Part shown: piece after piece, positions 15,270 to 24,330 of the stretch | Layout of the letters: the number at the start of each line of letters is the position of its first letter | Position numbering within the stretch: position 1 is the first letter of the stretch | Assembly (NCBI GenBank): GCA_902796075.1 | Contig: CADBNN010000029.1 | Location: forward strand, 1-35,993 | Direction: 5' to 3' | Source of the DNA: Oscillospiraceae bacterium | Lineage (GTDB): Bacteria; Bacillota; Clostridia; Oscillospirales; Acutalibacteraceae | DNA: 35,993 nt | Program-made: the position numbers and the translations under genes | Notes under the pieces: model-generated | The model's database searches: none | The model's input: only the letters and a program-made list of their open reading frames with translations | What the model was told of the DNA's origin: nothing

Positions 15270-16264
15270 AAGAAGGATTTATTTCAGATGCCAGCGGCAT
15301 CCCCAACCAACAGGAACTGGCGGCCATCAACCGCCTGTCCCGCAGAACACTGTCTGCCGACGAAGTTTTTGTGTTTTCCGTGGTGTTGTGCGATAACGAC
15401 ATCGACCGGGACTTCGAGCGGTTCAGCGAAAACGCGCTAAGCGCCATGCAAACGCTGTTTGTGGGCAAAACGGGCATTTTCGACCATTCCATGAAAGGGC
15501 GCGACCAGGTGGCGCGCATTTTTTCCTGCGAGGTGGAAAAGCCGGGCGGGCAAACCACTCACGACGGCCGACCCTATGTGCGCTTAAAAGCGCGGGCCTA
15601 TATGCCCGTGACCGAAAAGAACAAGGCTTTGATTATGGAGATCGATTCGGGCATCAAAAAAGAGGTCAGTGTGGGCTGCGCGGTAGATCGGGTGGTATGC
15701 TCGATTTGCGGCGCGGACGTGAAGCACGACCGCTGTGAACACCGCAAAGGCAGTGTATATCACACCAACGGCGCCGACCGGGTGTGCTGCCACGTGCTGG
15801 ACCATCCCACCGACGCATACGAATGGAGTTTTGTGGCGGTGCCCGCGCAACCGGCGGCCGGGGTGGTAAAAGCCTACGGCGGCGCCGGGAAAGGAGAGAA
15901 TGTTTTGCAACCCCAAACCATTGTGAAAAGCCTGCAAGAAGGCAAATCGGTCACCCTCACGGCCAAAGAGGCCGCCGCCCTGGCCGATTACGTGCAAACC
16001 CTGCAGACCCAGGCCGAAGACGGCCGCCGCCACCGGGACGCCCTGGTGAAAGAGGTGGCCCGGCTGGGCGGTTTGGCCCAGGCGGACATGGACCCCGCGT
16101 TGCTGCAAAAAATGCTGGCCCCTCTGGGGTATGAGGACTTGTGTGCCGTGAAAGACGCATTTACCAAGCAGCTCAACGGGCTGTTTCCGCCCCGGTCGCA
16201 ACTGGAACCGGCACAGCCGGCCCAAAGCGCACAGCAGCCTGCGTGCGAACCATTTTTGATTTAA
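15266..16264 (+). CDS. Prohead maturation protease fused to a scaffold-like C-terminus
   Basis: A 332-residue protein; ATG 15266 overlaps the portal stop, with AAGGAG upstream. The N-terminal ~200 residues look like a herpes/HK97-type prohead serine protease: candidate catalytic His74 (IFDHSMKG) and Ser135 (KKEVSVGC). Immediately after the Ser is a short Cys/His insert, CSICGADVKHDRCEH (C145, C148, C157, H159), which could bind zinc. The C-terminal ~110 residues are helical, with EAAALADYVQTLQTQAED and a Gln/Ala/Pro-rich tail, like an internal scaffold domain. Such proteases mature the capsid shell. Family assignment is by motif and position. Confidence 0.75.
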   Translation: MKEGFISDASGIPNQQELAAINRLSRRTLSADEVFVFSVVLCDNDIDRDFERFSENALSAMQTLFVGKTGIFDHSMKGRDQVARIFSCEVEKPGGQTTHDGRPYVRLKARAYMPVTEKNKALIMEIDSGIKKEVSVGCAVDRVVCSICGADVKHDRCEHRKGSVYHTNGADRVCCHVLDHPTDAYEWSFVAVPAQPAAGVVKAYGGAGKGENVLQPQTIVKSLQEGKSVTLTAKEAAALADYVQTLQTQAEDGRRHRDALVKEVARLGGLAQADMDPALLQKMLAPLGYEDLCAVKDAFTKQLNGLFPPRSQLEPAQPAQSAQQPACEPFLI

Positions 16265-16283
16265 GAAAGGAGTATTCTGAACC

Positions 16284-17273
16284 ATGGGATACGAAACCAT
16301 TAAACTGGAAAAAGGCATGTATAACGTGCCCGGCGGCATTACCGCCGCGTTGGAACAACTGGACCCTTCCGAAAACTATAAGGACACGCCGCTGAACGGG
16401 CTGGACGCCTATCAGCGTCAGCTCAAACGCTTTGACATCAAGGTGGCGGGCGACCGTTCGGACGTGATCGCCAAATTCTTTTCCACCGCCGATTCGGCCG
16501 CCCTGTTCCCGGAATTTATTTCCCGCGCGGTGGCCGCCGGCATTACCGAACAAAATCTGCTGCCCGACGTGGTGGCCACCGTTACCCACATTGACGGCAT
16601 GGATTACCGCAGCATTGTGAGCGACATCAGCAACACCGCCAAAGCCCTGCAGCAGGTGAACGAAGGCGCCGCCATTCCCGAAACCGCCGTGAGCACCCGC
16701 GAAACCCTGGTGCAGCTCAAAAAGCGGGGCCGCATGCTGGTGGCTTCTTATGAAGCGCTCAAATTCCAGCGGCTGGACCTGTTCACCGTTACCCTCAAGC
16801 AGATCGGCGCCTACATCGCCCGCCAGCAGTTTGCCGACGCCGTGGGCGTGCTGGCCGCCAACGCCACCGCCGTTGCCGGCGTGGGCAACAGCCTGACGTA
16901 CAACGATTTTATCGCCCTGTGGAACGCGATGGATCCTTATGCCCTCAACACCATGATCGCTTCCCCCGATATGATCGCCGCCATGCTGGGGCTCAGCCAG
17001 TTCCAAAATCCCGAAACGGGCGTGAACTTTGCCGGCACCGGCGCCCTCAGCTCTCCCCTGGGCGCCCGCATGCTCAAAAGCTCCGACCTGCCCGACGGCA
17101 CCATTGTGGGCTTTGATAAAAACTACGCCCTGGAAATGGTGGTGGCGCAGGACGTGACCGTGGACCACGACCGTTTGATCGACCGGCAGCTGGAACGGGC
17201 CGCCATTACCACCATTGCCGGCTTCTCCCCCATTTTCCCCGAAGCCGTCAAAAAGGTCGCCCTTTCGGCGTAA
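16284..17273 (+). CDS. Phage major capsid protein (HK97-fold type)
   Basis: A 329-residue protein, the expected length for an unprocessed or lightly processed HK97-fold capsid subunit; ATG 16284 has AAAGGAG upstream. Typical features: an N-terminal arm up to about residue 60, FISRAVAAGITEQNLLPDV, NEGAAIPE with KKRGRMLVASYEAL in the spine/E-loop region, a central FIALWNAMDPY, and GTIVGFDKNYALEMVV followed by DRQLERAAIT toward the C-terminus. It directly follows the protease, as expected. No frame damage. Confidence 0.85.
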   Translation: MGYETIKLEKGMYNVPGGITAALEQLDPSENYKDTPLNGLDAYQRQLKRFDIKVAGDRSDVIAKFFSTADSAALFPEFISRAVAAGITEQNLLPDVVATVTHIDGMDYRSIVSDISNTAKALQQVNEGAAIPETAVSTRETLVQLKKRGRMLVASYEALKFQRLDLFTVTLKQIGAYIARQQFADAVGVLAANATAVAGVGNSLTYNDFIALWNAMDPYALNTMIASPDMIAAMLGLSQFQNPETGVNFAGTGALSSPLGARMLKSSDLPDGTIVGFDKNYALEMVVAQDVTVDHDRLIDRQLERAAITTIAGFSPIFPEAVKKVALSA

Positions 17274-17283
17274 GGTGCCGCCT

Positions 17284-17652
17284 ATGGACGTTATGTTGGT
17301 TTGGCAGGCGTTCATTACTTTGACCGGCATGACCAAAGAGGAAGCCAGAACCTGGCTTCCTCTTTGCCACTGGTCCACCGCCTGCCTGTTCGGCCGTGTG
17401 CGCCCGGGAGTAGACCTGGCGGCCAACCAAACCGCCCTGTGCTACGCCGCCGGCGCCATGGCTTACTATAAATACGTGCTGCGCACCGCTTCGCTGGAAA
17501 CCACCGCCACCTTTGCGGCCGGCGACGTGAAAATCGCCGAAAACGCCACCGCCCGCATCGAAGCCGCCCGGGCTTTGTGCGAAGAGGCGGTGCAGTCGGT
17601 CAAGCATTTGTGCGGCGACGATATGTGGCTGATGGGAGTGGGTTGGGAATGA
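17284..17652 (+). CDS. Head-tail connector (adaptor-type) protein
   Basis: A 122-residue, largely helical protein directly after the capsid gene, where the portal-adaptor (gp6/gp15-like) protein is normally encoded. The pattern of short helices (ITLTGMTKEEARTWLPL, ALCYAAGAMAYYKYVLR, ATARIEAARALCEEAVQSV) fits this connector fold. ATG 17284 is 10 bases after the capsid stop. It overlaps the next gene by ATGA. The name rests on position and helical pattern; motif evidence is weak. Confidence 0.6.
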   Translation: MDVMLVWQAFITLTGMTKEEARTWLPLCHWSTACLFGRVRPGVDLAANQTALCYAAGAMAYYKYVLRTASLETTATFAAGDVKIAENATARIEAARALCEEAVQSVKHLCGDDMWLMGVGWE

Positions 17653-17996
17653 TCAACACCGGCGCTGTGAACACCCTGCTGGGGCGATATGGCTGCGAAG
17701 TGTCCCTTTCGCCCGACGGCACTACCGTGGGGCGGCCCTACCGGGCTTTTGTGCAGCCGCTGCGGTATAAAAACAAAATGTATTTGGAAGGCACCCGCAC
17801 CCGGGTGGGTTATACCGACCAGTCTTACTATTTATACGTCGGCCCCGGTTCGGTAGACGTGACCGACCTGCCCGCCGGCGCCCTGCTGCGCATGAACGGC
17901 CAGGCCTATTATTTTTCTCACGCCGAAGCGGTTCGCCTTTCCAACGAAACCATTTATATGTGGGCCATTTTGCGGCTGAAGGTAGAGGAGGTGTAG
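17649..17996 (+). CDS. Head-completion/closure-like phage protein
   Basis: A 115-residue protein, mainly beta by appearance (RPYRAFVQPLRYKNKMYLEG, QSYYLYVGPGSVDV). It starts at ATG 17649 overlapping the preceding stop. In tailed-phage order this position belongs to the head-closure (stopper) protein that seals DNA in the head. I do not recognise a specific family; the role is from gene order. Confidence 0.5.
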   Translation: MINTGAVNTLLGRYGCEVSLSPDGTTVGRPYRAFVQPLRYKNKMYLEGTRTRVGYTDQSYYLYVGPGSVDVTDLPAGALLRMNGQAYYFSHAEAVRLSNETIYMWAILRLKVEEV

Positions 17997-17999
17997 CCC

Positions 18000-18452
18000 T
18001 TGGTAGCGCTGGATACGCTGTTAAAAAACCTGCGGCTGTATTTTGCCAATCTGCCTGCGTTCAGCGACGTAAAATTCGTGTGCGCCTTTCCGGGCACGGT
18101 AAAGGCTTCGCCCCTCACCCGGCCGGTGGTGTCCTTTTCGGTTAAAACCATGGAAGAAAAGGACGTGCCGCCGGTGTATTCCCAGGTGGACGAAGCCGCC
18201 GGCGAAGTGCCGGTGCTGCTGTATAACCACACGGTGGCCGTGCGCCTGCGCGTGGACGTGCACGTGCCCCAAACCGGCAACGGCATCAGCTGCTACGAGA
18301 TCTATACCCGCCTGAGCCGCCATTTGATGGATATGCAGTTCAACATCCCCGTGGTGGGGGTGGGGTGCCAGGACCTGCGGTACGACCGGGATATGGGCGC
18401 CTTTTCCCTTTACAGCTACGTGGATCTGTACCAAACGTCGATCGTTTCATAA
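18000..18452 (+). CDS. Tail-terminator/tail-completion-like protein, last gene of the island
   Basis: A 150-residue protein with a TTG start at 18000, chosen because AGGAGG lies about 9 bases upstream and the first ATG comes some 50 codons later. N-terminal LDTLLKNLRLYFANLPAF and following strands resemble the neck/tail-terminator proteins that cap the tail tube at the head interface. It is the only gene that hints at a tail; no tail tube, chaperone or tape measure follows. A terminator starts 6 bases after the stop. Confidence 0.5.
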   Translation: MVALDTLLKNLRLYFANLPAFSDVKFVCAFPGTVKASPLTRPVVSFSVKTMEEKDVPPVYSQVDEAAGEVPVLLYNHTVAVRLRVDVHVPQTGNGISCYEIYTRLSRHLMDMQFNIPVVGVGCQDLRYDRDMGAFSLYSYVDLYQTSIVS

Positions 18453-18457
18453 CACCG

Positions 18458-18497
18458 GCCGAAAGCCTCGCCTTAACCCGTGGCTTTCGGCTTTTTT
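18458..18497 (+). terminator. Intrinsic terminator closing the capsid island
   Basis: GCCGAAAGCC (18458-18467) and GGCTTTCGGC (18482-18491) form a perfect 10-bp stem followed by six T. It lies right after the last head gene, so the transcript ends here and no tail genes can be co-transcribed. Confidence 0.9.
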
Positions 18498-18593
18498 GCG
18501 GCGGCGCAAAATTTCCAGCAAAACACCACTTGCACACGGCCCGTCCCTTTAATACACTGGTATTACAAACCCTGTGAAAGGCGTGTGGCCGGC

Positions 18594-19121
18594 ATGCAAA
18601 TTCAAATGGAATCAACAGACGCCCTGCGGGTGGAACTCACCGCCCGGGAGTTGGCCCGCTTCGGGCTGACCTATGAACGGTTGGATTACGCCGACCGCCG
18701 CACACGGGAGATGCTGCGCACCCTGCTGCGGGGCGCGGCCCGAATCACCGGCTTTACCCGCCAGCCGGGGCGGCTGATGATAGAGGTGTTCCCTGCCCCG
18801 GGGCGGGGGTGTTTGATCTATTTTACCCAGCCCGCCCCCGGCGAAGGGGCCGAGCCGCCGGGCGTGTACGCTTTTGCTTCCAGCGAAGCCCTGCTGGCGG
18901 CGGTGGCCACCCTGCCGCCCGACGCGCCCCCCAGTGAACTGTATGAACGGGACGGGCAATATTATTTGGTGTTGGCCGCCCGGGCGGGCGGCGCCCTGCT
19001 GGAATACGGCAGCGCCCTGCCCGCCGACCCCGCCCGGCTGGCCGCCTTGCGGGAACACGGCCGCCTGCTGGCCGCCCCCAACGCGGTGAGCGTTCTGCGC
19101 GCCCCGCCTCAAAACGGATAA
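18594..19121 (+). CDS. mecA: MecA-like adaptor protein
   Basis: A 175-residue protein, slightly shorter than typical MecA (about 210-220). MecA proteins deliver substrates to the ClpC unfoldase. The N-terminal domain shows LRVELTARELARFGL...LDYADRRTREML (target-binding half). The C-terminal domain shows LYERDGQYYLVLAA...LLEYGSAL and LREHGRLL, matching the ClpC-binding half by eye. The acidic linker is reduced to a Pro/Gly-rich stretch (about 78-90). An in-frame GTG at 18585 is an alternative start closer to AAAGG. It is separate from the phage module because a terminator lies between. Confidence 0.75.
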   Translation: MQIQMESTDALRVELTARELARFGLTYERLDYADRRTREMLRTLLRGAARITGFTRQPGRLMIEVFPAPGRGCLIYFTQPAPGEGAEPPGVYAFASSEALLAAVATLPPDAPPSELYERDGQYYLVLAARAGGALLEYGSALPADPARLAALREHGRLLAAPNAVSVLRAPPQNG

Positions 19122-19142
19122 ACAACGGGCGATTAAAAAAAC

Positions 19143-19200
19143 AAACAAGCTGAGAAAACCACGGCGATTGCATGCCGGTCATTCTCAGCTTGTTTTATTT
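19143..19200. terminator. Bidirectional terminator between mecA and rdgB
   Basis: ACAAGCTGAGAA (19145-19156) and TTCTCAGCTTGT (19182-19193) form a perfect 12-bp stem with a 25-base loop. T-rich sequence follows on the + strand, and A-rich sequence precedes it (T-rich on the - strand), so it can serve both convergent units. Confidence 0.85.
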
Positions 19201-19233
19201 TGCCCGGGCGGCGAGACCCCCGGGTGCGTTATG

Positions 19234-19830
19234 CTATTTTGTTTCACGCAAAGCGGCCTGCAGCGCCCGCAGGGCTTTGCCCCGGTGGCTCACGGCGTCC
19301 TTTTCGGCGGCGGACATTTGGGCGTAGCTTTGGCTGCCCACCATAAACACGGGGTCATACCCAAAGCCGCCTTCGCCCACGGGGGCGCGGCCGATCACCC
19401 CTTCGCATTCCCCCCGCACGGTAAGGGTGCGGCCATCCGGCCACACACAGCACACGGCGCACACAAACCGGGCGGTGCGCCGGTCGTTTGGCACGGCTTG
19501 CATGGCGGCCAGCAGTTTTTCATATAACTGCCGGTCGGTGGCACCCGGCCCCGCGTAGCGAGCGGAATACACCCCCGGCGCGCCGTCCAGCGCGTCTACA
19601 CATAAGCCGGAATCGTCCGCCACGGCGGGCAGACCGGTGGTGCGACAGGCGGCGGCCGCTTTCAGATAGGCGTTTTCTTCAAAGGTAACGCCGGTTTCGG
19701 CTACGTCGGGCAATGTAAAGCCCAGTTGCGCCGGAGAAGCGGCTTTTATGCCCAGCGGCGCCAGAATGCGGGCCAGTTCGGCCAGCTTTTTGGCGTTGCC
19801 GGTGGCGATCACAAAGGTTTTTTGTTCCAT
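19234..19830 (-). CDS. rdgB: XTP/dITP diphosphatase (RdgB/HAM1 family)
   Basis: A 198-residue cytosolic house-cleaning enzyme that hydrolyses dITP, dITP-like and XTP nucleotides. Family motifs: [11 protein letters not shown] near the N-terminus, [21 protein letters not shown] in the middle (cut here for length: ADDSG and GAPGVYSAR), [11 protein letters not shown], and SHRGKAL near the C-terminus. ATG 19830 shares its A with the ftsY stop (TGATG); a GTG one codon earlier is less likely. Last gene of the long - strand operon. Confidence 0.95.
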   Translation of the reverse strand: MEQKTFVIATGNAKKLAELARILAPLGIKAASPAQLGFTLPDVAETGVTFEENAYLKAAAACRTTGLPAVADDSGLCVDALDGAPGVYSARYAGPGATDRQLYEKLLAAMQAVPNDRRTARFVCAVCCVWPDGRTLTVRGECEGVIGRAPVGEGGFGYDPVFMVGSQSYAQMSAAEKDAVSHRGKALRALQAALRETK

Positions 19831-20732
19831 CACAGCAACCCCGCGGCAAATTCCTGCGGATCGAAGGGCATCAGATCGTCGATGCCTTCGCCCACGCCCA
19901 CCAGTTTAACGGGAATGCCCAGTTCCTGCTTGATGGCCACGATCACTCCGCCTTTGGCGGTGCCGTCCAGCTTGGTGAGCACAATGCCGGTGATGCCGGC
20001 GGCGGCCGCAAATTCCCGGGCCTGATTCAGGGCGTTTTGGCCGGTGGTGGCGTCCAGCACCAGCAGGGTCTCCCGGCTGGCGTTGGGCAGTTCCCGGTCG
20101 ATCACACGGGAGATCTTGCTCAATTCGTCCATTAAGTTCTTTTTGTTGTGCAGGCGGCCGGCGGTGTCGCACAGCACCACGTCGGCGCCCCGGGCTTTGG
20201 CAGCCGAAATGGTATCGAACACCACGGCGGCCGGGTCGGAGCCTTCGGCCTGGCGGATCATATCCACCCCCGCCCGGTCGGCCCACACGCCCAGTTGTTC
20301 AATGGCGGCGGCCCGGAAGGTGTCGGCGGCGCCCAGCAGCACCGTCTTGCCCTGCGCCCGCAGGTTATGGGCCAGTTTGCCCACGGTGGTGGTTTTGCCT
20401 GCGCCGTTCACCCCGATCATCACGATGACCGAAGGCTTGGTGGCCAGGTCCAGCGCCTGATCGTCGCCCAATATTTCCGCCACGATCTCCCGCAGCACGT
20501 CCTTCACGGCGGCAGGGTCGGTAATGCGGCGGGCCTTCACCGTTTCCCGCAGGCGGTCGCACACAAAGCGGGCGGTGAGCATGCCCATATCGCCCATTAT
20601 CAGGATCTCTTCCAGTTCCTCAAACAGTTCCTCGTCCACCTTGGTAAAGGCGGACAGCATGCCGTCGATAGCGCCGGCCAGTGATTCGCGGGTTTTTTTG
20701 AGCCCCGCCGTGATTTTTCCGAAAAATCCCAT
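19830..20732 (-). CDS. ftsY: Signal recognition particle receptor FtsY
   Basis: A 300-residue SRP GTPase that docks ribosome-nascent chain-SRP complexes at the membrane. It has only the NG domains: N-domain helices, G1 [29 protein letters not shown], and [10 protein letters not shown]. The long acidic A domain of enterobacterial FtsY is absent, which is common in Gram-positives. It starts 12 bases after smc, the usual Firmicute order smc-ftsY. Confidence 0.97.
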   Translation of the reverse strand: MGFFGKITAGLKKTRESLAGAIDGMLSAFTKVDEELFEELEEILIMGDMGMLTARFVCDRLRETVKARRITDPAAVKDVLREIVAEILGDDQALDLATKPSVIVMIGVNGAGKTTTVGKLAHNLRAQGKTVLLGAADTFRAAAIEQLGVWADRAGVDMIRQAEGSDPAAVVFDTISAAKARGADVVLCDTAGRLHNKKNLMDELSKISRVIDRELPNASRETLLVLDATTGQNALNQAREFAAAAGITGIVLTKLDGTAKGGVIVAIKQELGIPVKLVGVGEGIDDLMPFDPQEFAAGLL

Positions 20733-20744
20733 GGTATGCTTCCT

Positions 20745-23700
20745 TTACTTGCCGGCCAAAACGGCGTCGGCTTCTTTCACGTTCATTTTTAACAGTTTGG
20801 AAACGCCTTTTTCCTGCATGGTAACGCCATACAGCACGTCGGCTTCTTCCATGGTGCCCCGCCGGTGAGTGACCACAATAAACTGGGAGCGTTCGCTCAT
20901 GCCCCGCAAATAGCGGGCAAACCGGTCTACGTTCACCTCGTCCAGCGCCGATTCCACCTCGTCCAGCATACAGAAGGGCGGGGGCGCCACCTTCATCATG
21001 GCAAAATAGATGGCCAGGGCCACAATGGATTTTTCACCGCCCGAAAGCTGTTCGATGCTGGCCACGTTTTTGCCGGGGGGCTGCACCTTGATCTCAATGC
21101 CGGAAGTGAGCACGTCCAGCGGGTCGGTCAGTTCCAGCCGGGCGGTGCCACCGCCGAACAGTTCCACAAAGGTGCCCGAAAAATGGGCGTTGATCTCGTT
21201 GAACTTTTCGATAAAAGCGGTTTGCATGCTGCCGGTGAGCTGTTGAATGAGCCGTTCCAGTTCCTGCTTGGCGGTTTCCACGTCGTTCATTTGGGCGGTC
21301 ATAAATTCATACCGCTCTTTCACCAGGGCGTATTCTTCAATGGCCGCCACGTTCACGTTGCCCAGGGCGCGGATCTTGCCCTTTAATTCGTGCAGGCGTT
21401 TGCCGGCGGCGGTGGGGTCTTCAATTTCTATGTTCAGCGCCTGGGCCTGGGTGAGGGTGAGTTCATACTGGTCGAACAGTTTGGCAATGATCTGATCCCG
21501 CTCGGCGGTCATAGACTGCTGACGTTCTTCCAGCCGCACCCGCTCGGCCGACAGGTTTTCCCGCTGGGCGGTGAGTTCCCGTTCCTGCCCGGTAAGGGCG
21601 GACTGTTCGGTTTCGGCCGCGGCCCGCTGCCCGCTCATTTGTTCTACCGATTCGTTGACGGCTTTGGCCTTGGCCCGCATGGCTTCGGCCTGCTGTTTCA
21701 GTTCCGCCTGCCGCTGCTGCCAGGAAGTGTTGGCGTTTTGCAGGGCGGCCAGCTGTTCTTCCAGCGTGCGGCGATGGCCCGCCGCGTCCTCCTGCCGGGC
21801 GCGCACCGCGTCCAACCCGGCCTGGGCGGCGTTCTTTTCGGTTTCCAGGGCGGCCAGTTCGGCCCGCACCACGGCGTTTTGTTCGCCCAGTTGTTCCCGC
21901 CGGGCCTGCAGGGCGGCGGCGGTTTGTTCGGTTTGCAGACGCTTAGCTTCGGCCGCGGCGATCTGCTGCCGCAAAGCGGCTATGAGGGTATCGGCGTCGC
22001 CGGCCTGCTTTTTCAGTTCTTCCAACCGGCGGGCGGCGGCGGCCTGTTCGGCCTGCAGCTGTTCCACCGCCTGGCGGCTTTCGGCCAACTGGTCGGCGTT
22101 GTGCTTGGCTTCGGCCAGCACCCGGATCTTATCTTCATTGGCGGTGGCCATTTCCGAACGGATGGCTTCCTGTTCCGCCCGGCGGGCGTTCAGGTCGGCC
22201 AGCGCCTGGCGGTAGTCTTCCATATGCCGGGCCGCCTGCTGTTCGGTTTTTTGGGCGTCCGCCCGGATCTGCTGGATCTCGCCCCGGCGGGACAGCAAGC
22301 CCGCGGCCCGGTTGAAGGAACCGCCCGTGAGGGAGCCGCCGGTGTTGACCATCTGACCGTCCAGTGTGACCACCCGGAAACGATAGCCGTACCGCTTGCC
22401 GATGGCCGCGGCGCTGTCCAGATCTTCCGCCACGGCAATGCCCCCCAGCAGGGAAGACACGATATCGCGATAGGGCGCGTCGCAGGTGACCAGACTGTCG
22501 GCCATGCCCACGTAACCGGCGCAGTCGGCCAGCCCCGTTTCCTTAAACGTGCGGGGCTTCACGGTGTTGATGGGCAAAAAGGTTGCCCGGCCGGCCTTTT
22601 CTTTTTTTAAGAAGGCGATGGCCCGCTTGGCGTCCTGCTCGGTGGCTGTCACAATATGCTGCACCGCGCCGCCCAGCGCCACTTCAATGGCGGTGGCGTA
22701 TTGGTCGGGCACGGTGATGAGCCGGGAAACCGGCCCCCGAATGCCCTGCAGGGTGCCGTTTTTGCCTTCGGCCGAAACCCGCCTTACCGTTTGGTTAAAG
22801 CCTTCCAGCGAATTTTCCAGTTCCTCCAGCAGGGCTGCCCGCCGTTTTTTAGACTGGGCTTCCAGTGTCAGCTCGTCCGCCTTTTGCTTGATGGCTTCGG
22901 TTTTTTCCTCTCCGGCGGCCAACAGCATGGCGCAGCCTTTCAGCCGGTTTTCACAGGCGGCGACCTGCTCTTCGCACCGGGTCAGGTCCTCTTGCAGAGC
23001 TTTTTCTTCCCCGGTGAGTTCCTGCAAACGGGTTTGCTGGGCGGCAAAGGCCTGCTGCACGGCGTCGTCGCGCTGGTGCAGTTCCCCCGCCGACGAAAGG
23101 GCGGTGGCGTTTTGCATTTGACTGCCCGCCATTTGTTCGTTGAGCCGGCTCAGCTGCCGGTTGAGCGCGTCGGCTTCACCGGTATTGGTCTGCATTTCGG
23201 CCAGCAGTTGTTCCAGCGCGGCGGCCGACTGTTCCAACACCTGCCGTTTGGCGGCCAGCGCGGCCTCTTTTTCACCCAGCAGGCGGGCGTTTTCTTCCCG
23301 CTGGCGGTCCAGCGCCTGATGGCTGGTGTCGGCGCCGGCGATCTCACCCTGCAGGCGGTTGATGTTTTCATTATTATGGAACAGGGTGTTTTCGGCCACG
23401 TCGGCCTGACCGTCCAGCCGGGCGGCTTCCTCTTCCATAGCGGCGGCGTCCCGGCGGGCGGCGTCCATTTGCACGGTGAGCAGCCGGGCCCGGTCGGCGG
23501 CGGCTTCGGCCTGGGCGCGCACCTGGGCGATCTGCCGTTCCACGTCGGCATACTGCGCCTGCGCCAGGTCGGTTTTTTGCTGCTGGCGGTATAACTTATC
23601 TTGAAATTGCGACAAAGAGCGCAGCCACAGCCCGATCTCCAGCTGCTTGGCTTCGCCCGAATATTCCAAAAAGCGGGTGGCTTTTTTGCTTTGTTCGGCC

Positions 23701-24314
23701 AGGGGGCCAACCCGTTCTTCCAGTTCGTTCATAATGTCCCGCAGGCGCACCAGGTTTTCTTCGGCCGCTTTCAGCTTGCGTTCGGCCTCCTGCTTGCGAT
23801 AGCGGTAGCGGGAAATGCCCGCCGCTTCTTCAAACATATCCCGGCGCTCTTCCGACCGGCGGGACACGATATCGCTGATCTTGCCCTGGCCGATCATGGA
23901 ATAGCCGTCCCGTCCCAGGCCGGTATCCATAAACAGTTCGTTTACGTCTTTGAGCCGCACGGTGGCGCGGTTGATGCAATATTCGCTTTCGCCCGAGCGG
24001 TAGTAGCGGCGGGTGATGTACACCTCGTCGCTGTCGCAGGCCAGCGCCCGGTCGGTGTTATCCAGGCACAGGGTGACCTGGGCCATGCCCTGGGGCTTGC
24101 GGGTGGCGGTGCCGTTAAAAATCACGTCTTCGCTTTTTTCGCCCCGCAGCTGTTTGTTGGACTGTTCGCCCAGCACCCAGCGAATGGCGTCGGAAATATT
24201 GCTTTTGCCGCTGCCGTTGGGGCCCACCACGCCGGTGATGCCCTTTTCAAAGGTAAGCAGGGTTTTGTCCGGGAAGGATTTGAAGCCCTGGGCTTCCAGA
24301 GATTTTAAAAACAT
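20745..24314 (-). CDS. smc: Chromosome segregation protein SMC
   Basis: A 1189-residue condensin ATPase of standard length. The N-terminal head has Walker A GPNGSGKSN (about 32-40). Long coiled coils (about 170-500 and 660-1010) flank a hinge (about 510-650, with GIRGPVSRLI and GGSLTGG). The C-terminal head has the signature LSGGEKSIVALAI and Walker B PPFCMLDEVESALDE. It compacts and segregates the chromosome with ScpAB. It follows rnc by 16 bases. The frame is intact throughout. Confidence 0.98.
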   Translation of the reverse strand: MFLKSLEAQGFKSFPDKTLLTFEKGITGVVGPNGSGKSNISDAIRWVLGEQSNKQLRGEKSEDVIFNGTATRKPQGMAQVTLCLDNTDRALACDSDEVYITRRYYRSGESEYCINRATVRLKDVNELFMDTGLGRDGYSMIGQGKISDIVSRRSEERRDMFEEAAGISRYRYRKQEAERKLKAAEENLVRLRDIMNELEERVGPLAEQSKKATRFLEYSGEAKQLEIGLWLRSLSQFQDKLYRQQQKTDLAQAQYADVERQIAQVRAQAEAAADRARLLTVQMDAARRDAAAMEEEAARLDGQADVAENTLFHNNENINRLQGEIAGADTSHQALDRQREENARLLGEKEAALAAKRQVLEQSAAALEQLLAEMQTNTGEADALNRQLSRLNEQMAGSQMQNATALSSAGELHQRDDAVQQAFAAQQTRLQELTGEEKALQEDLTRCEEQVAACENRLKGCAMLLAAGEEKTEAIKQKADELTLEAQSKKRRAALLEELENSLEGFNQTVRRVSAEGKNGTLQGIRGPVSRLITVPDQYATAIEVALGGAVQHIVTATEQDAKRAIAFLKKEKAGRATFLPINTVKPRTFKETGLADCAGYVGMADSLVTCDAPYRDIVSSLLGGIAVAEDLDSAAAIGKRYGYRFRVVTLDGQMVNTGGSLTGGSFNRAAGLLSRRGEIQQIRADAQKTEQQAARHMEDYRQALADLNARRAEQEAIRSEMATANEDKIRVLAEAKHNADQLAESRQAVEQLQAEQAAAARRLEELKKQAGDADTLIAALRQQIAAAEAKRLQTEQTAAALQARREQLGEQNAVVRAELAALETEKNAAQAGLDAVRARQEDAAGHRRTLEEQLAALQNANTSWQQRQAELKQQAEAMRAKAKAVNESVEQMSGQRAAAETEQSALTGQERELTAQRENLSAERVRLEERQQSMTAERDQIIAKLFDQYELTLTQAQALNIEIEDPTAAGKRLHELKGKIRALGNVNVAAIEEYALVKERYEFMTAQMNDVETAKQELERLIQQLTGSMQTAFIEKFNEINAHFSGTFVELFGGGTARLELTDPLDVLTSGIEIKVQPPGKNVASIEQLSGGEKSIVALAIYFAMMKVAPPPFCMLDEVESALDEVNVDRFARYLRGMSERSQFIVVTHRRGTMEEADVLYGVTMQEKGVSKLLKMNVKEADAVLAGK

Positions 24315-24330
24315 GAAGCGTTCTCTCCTG

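Larger units (their letters stand above)
12369..18452 (+). mobile_element. Capsid-only phage-derived island (packaging, head and connector genes)
   Basis: Eight intact same-strand genes in standard phage order with overlaps or short gaps: small terminase, large terminase, portal, protease/scaffold, major capsid protein, and three connector/completion proteins. A terminator (18458-18497) closes the set and another (12304-12336) precedes it. No tail tube, tape measure, baseplate, lysis, integrase, repressor or replication gene is present. The left flank is the rpmG promoter and the right flank is mecA. Base composition matches the host. It may be a domesticated head module, a gene-transfer-agent-like unit, a capsid-forming satellite lacking its other genes, or a prophage remnant. 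Confidence 0.75.

Noticed and set aside
21390..23594. Long + strand open frames over smc
   Set aside because: Antisense shadows of the coiled-coil coding sequence; low-complexity translation rich in Gly, Phe and Leu.
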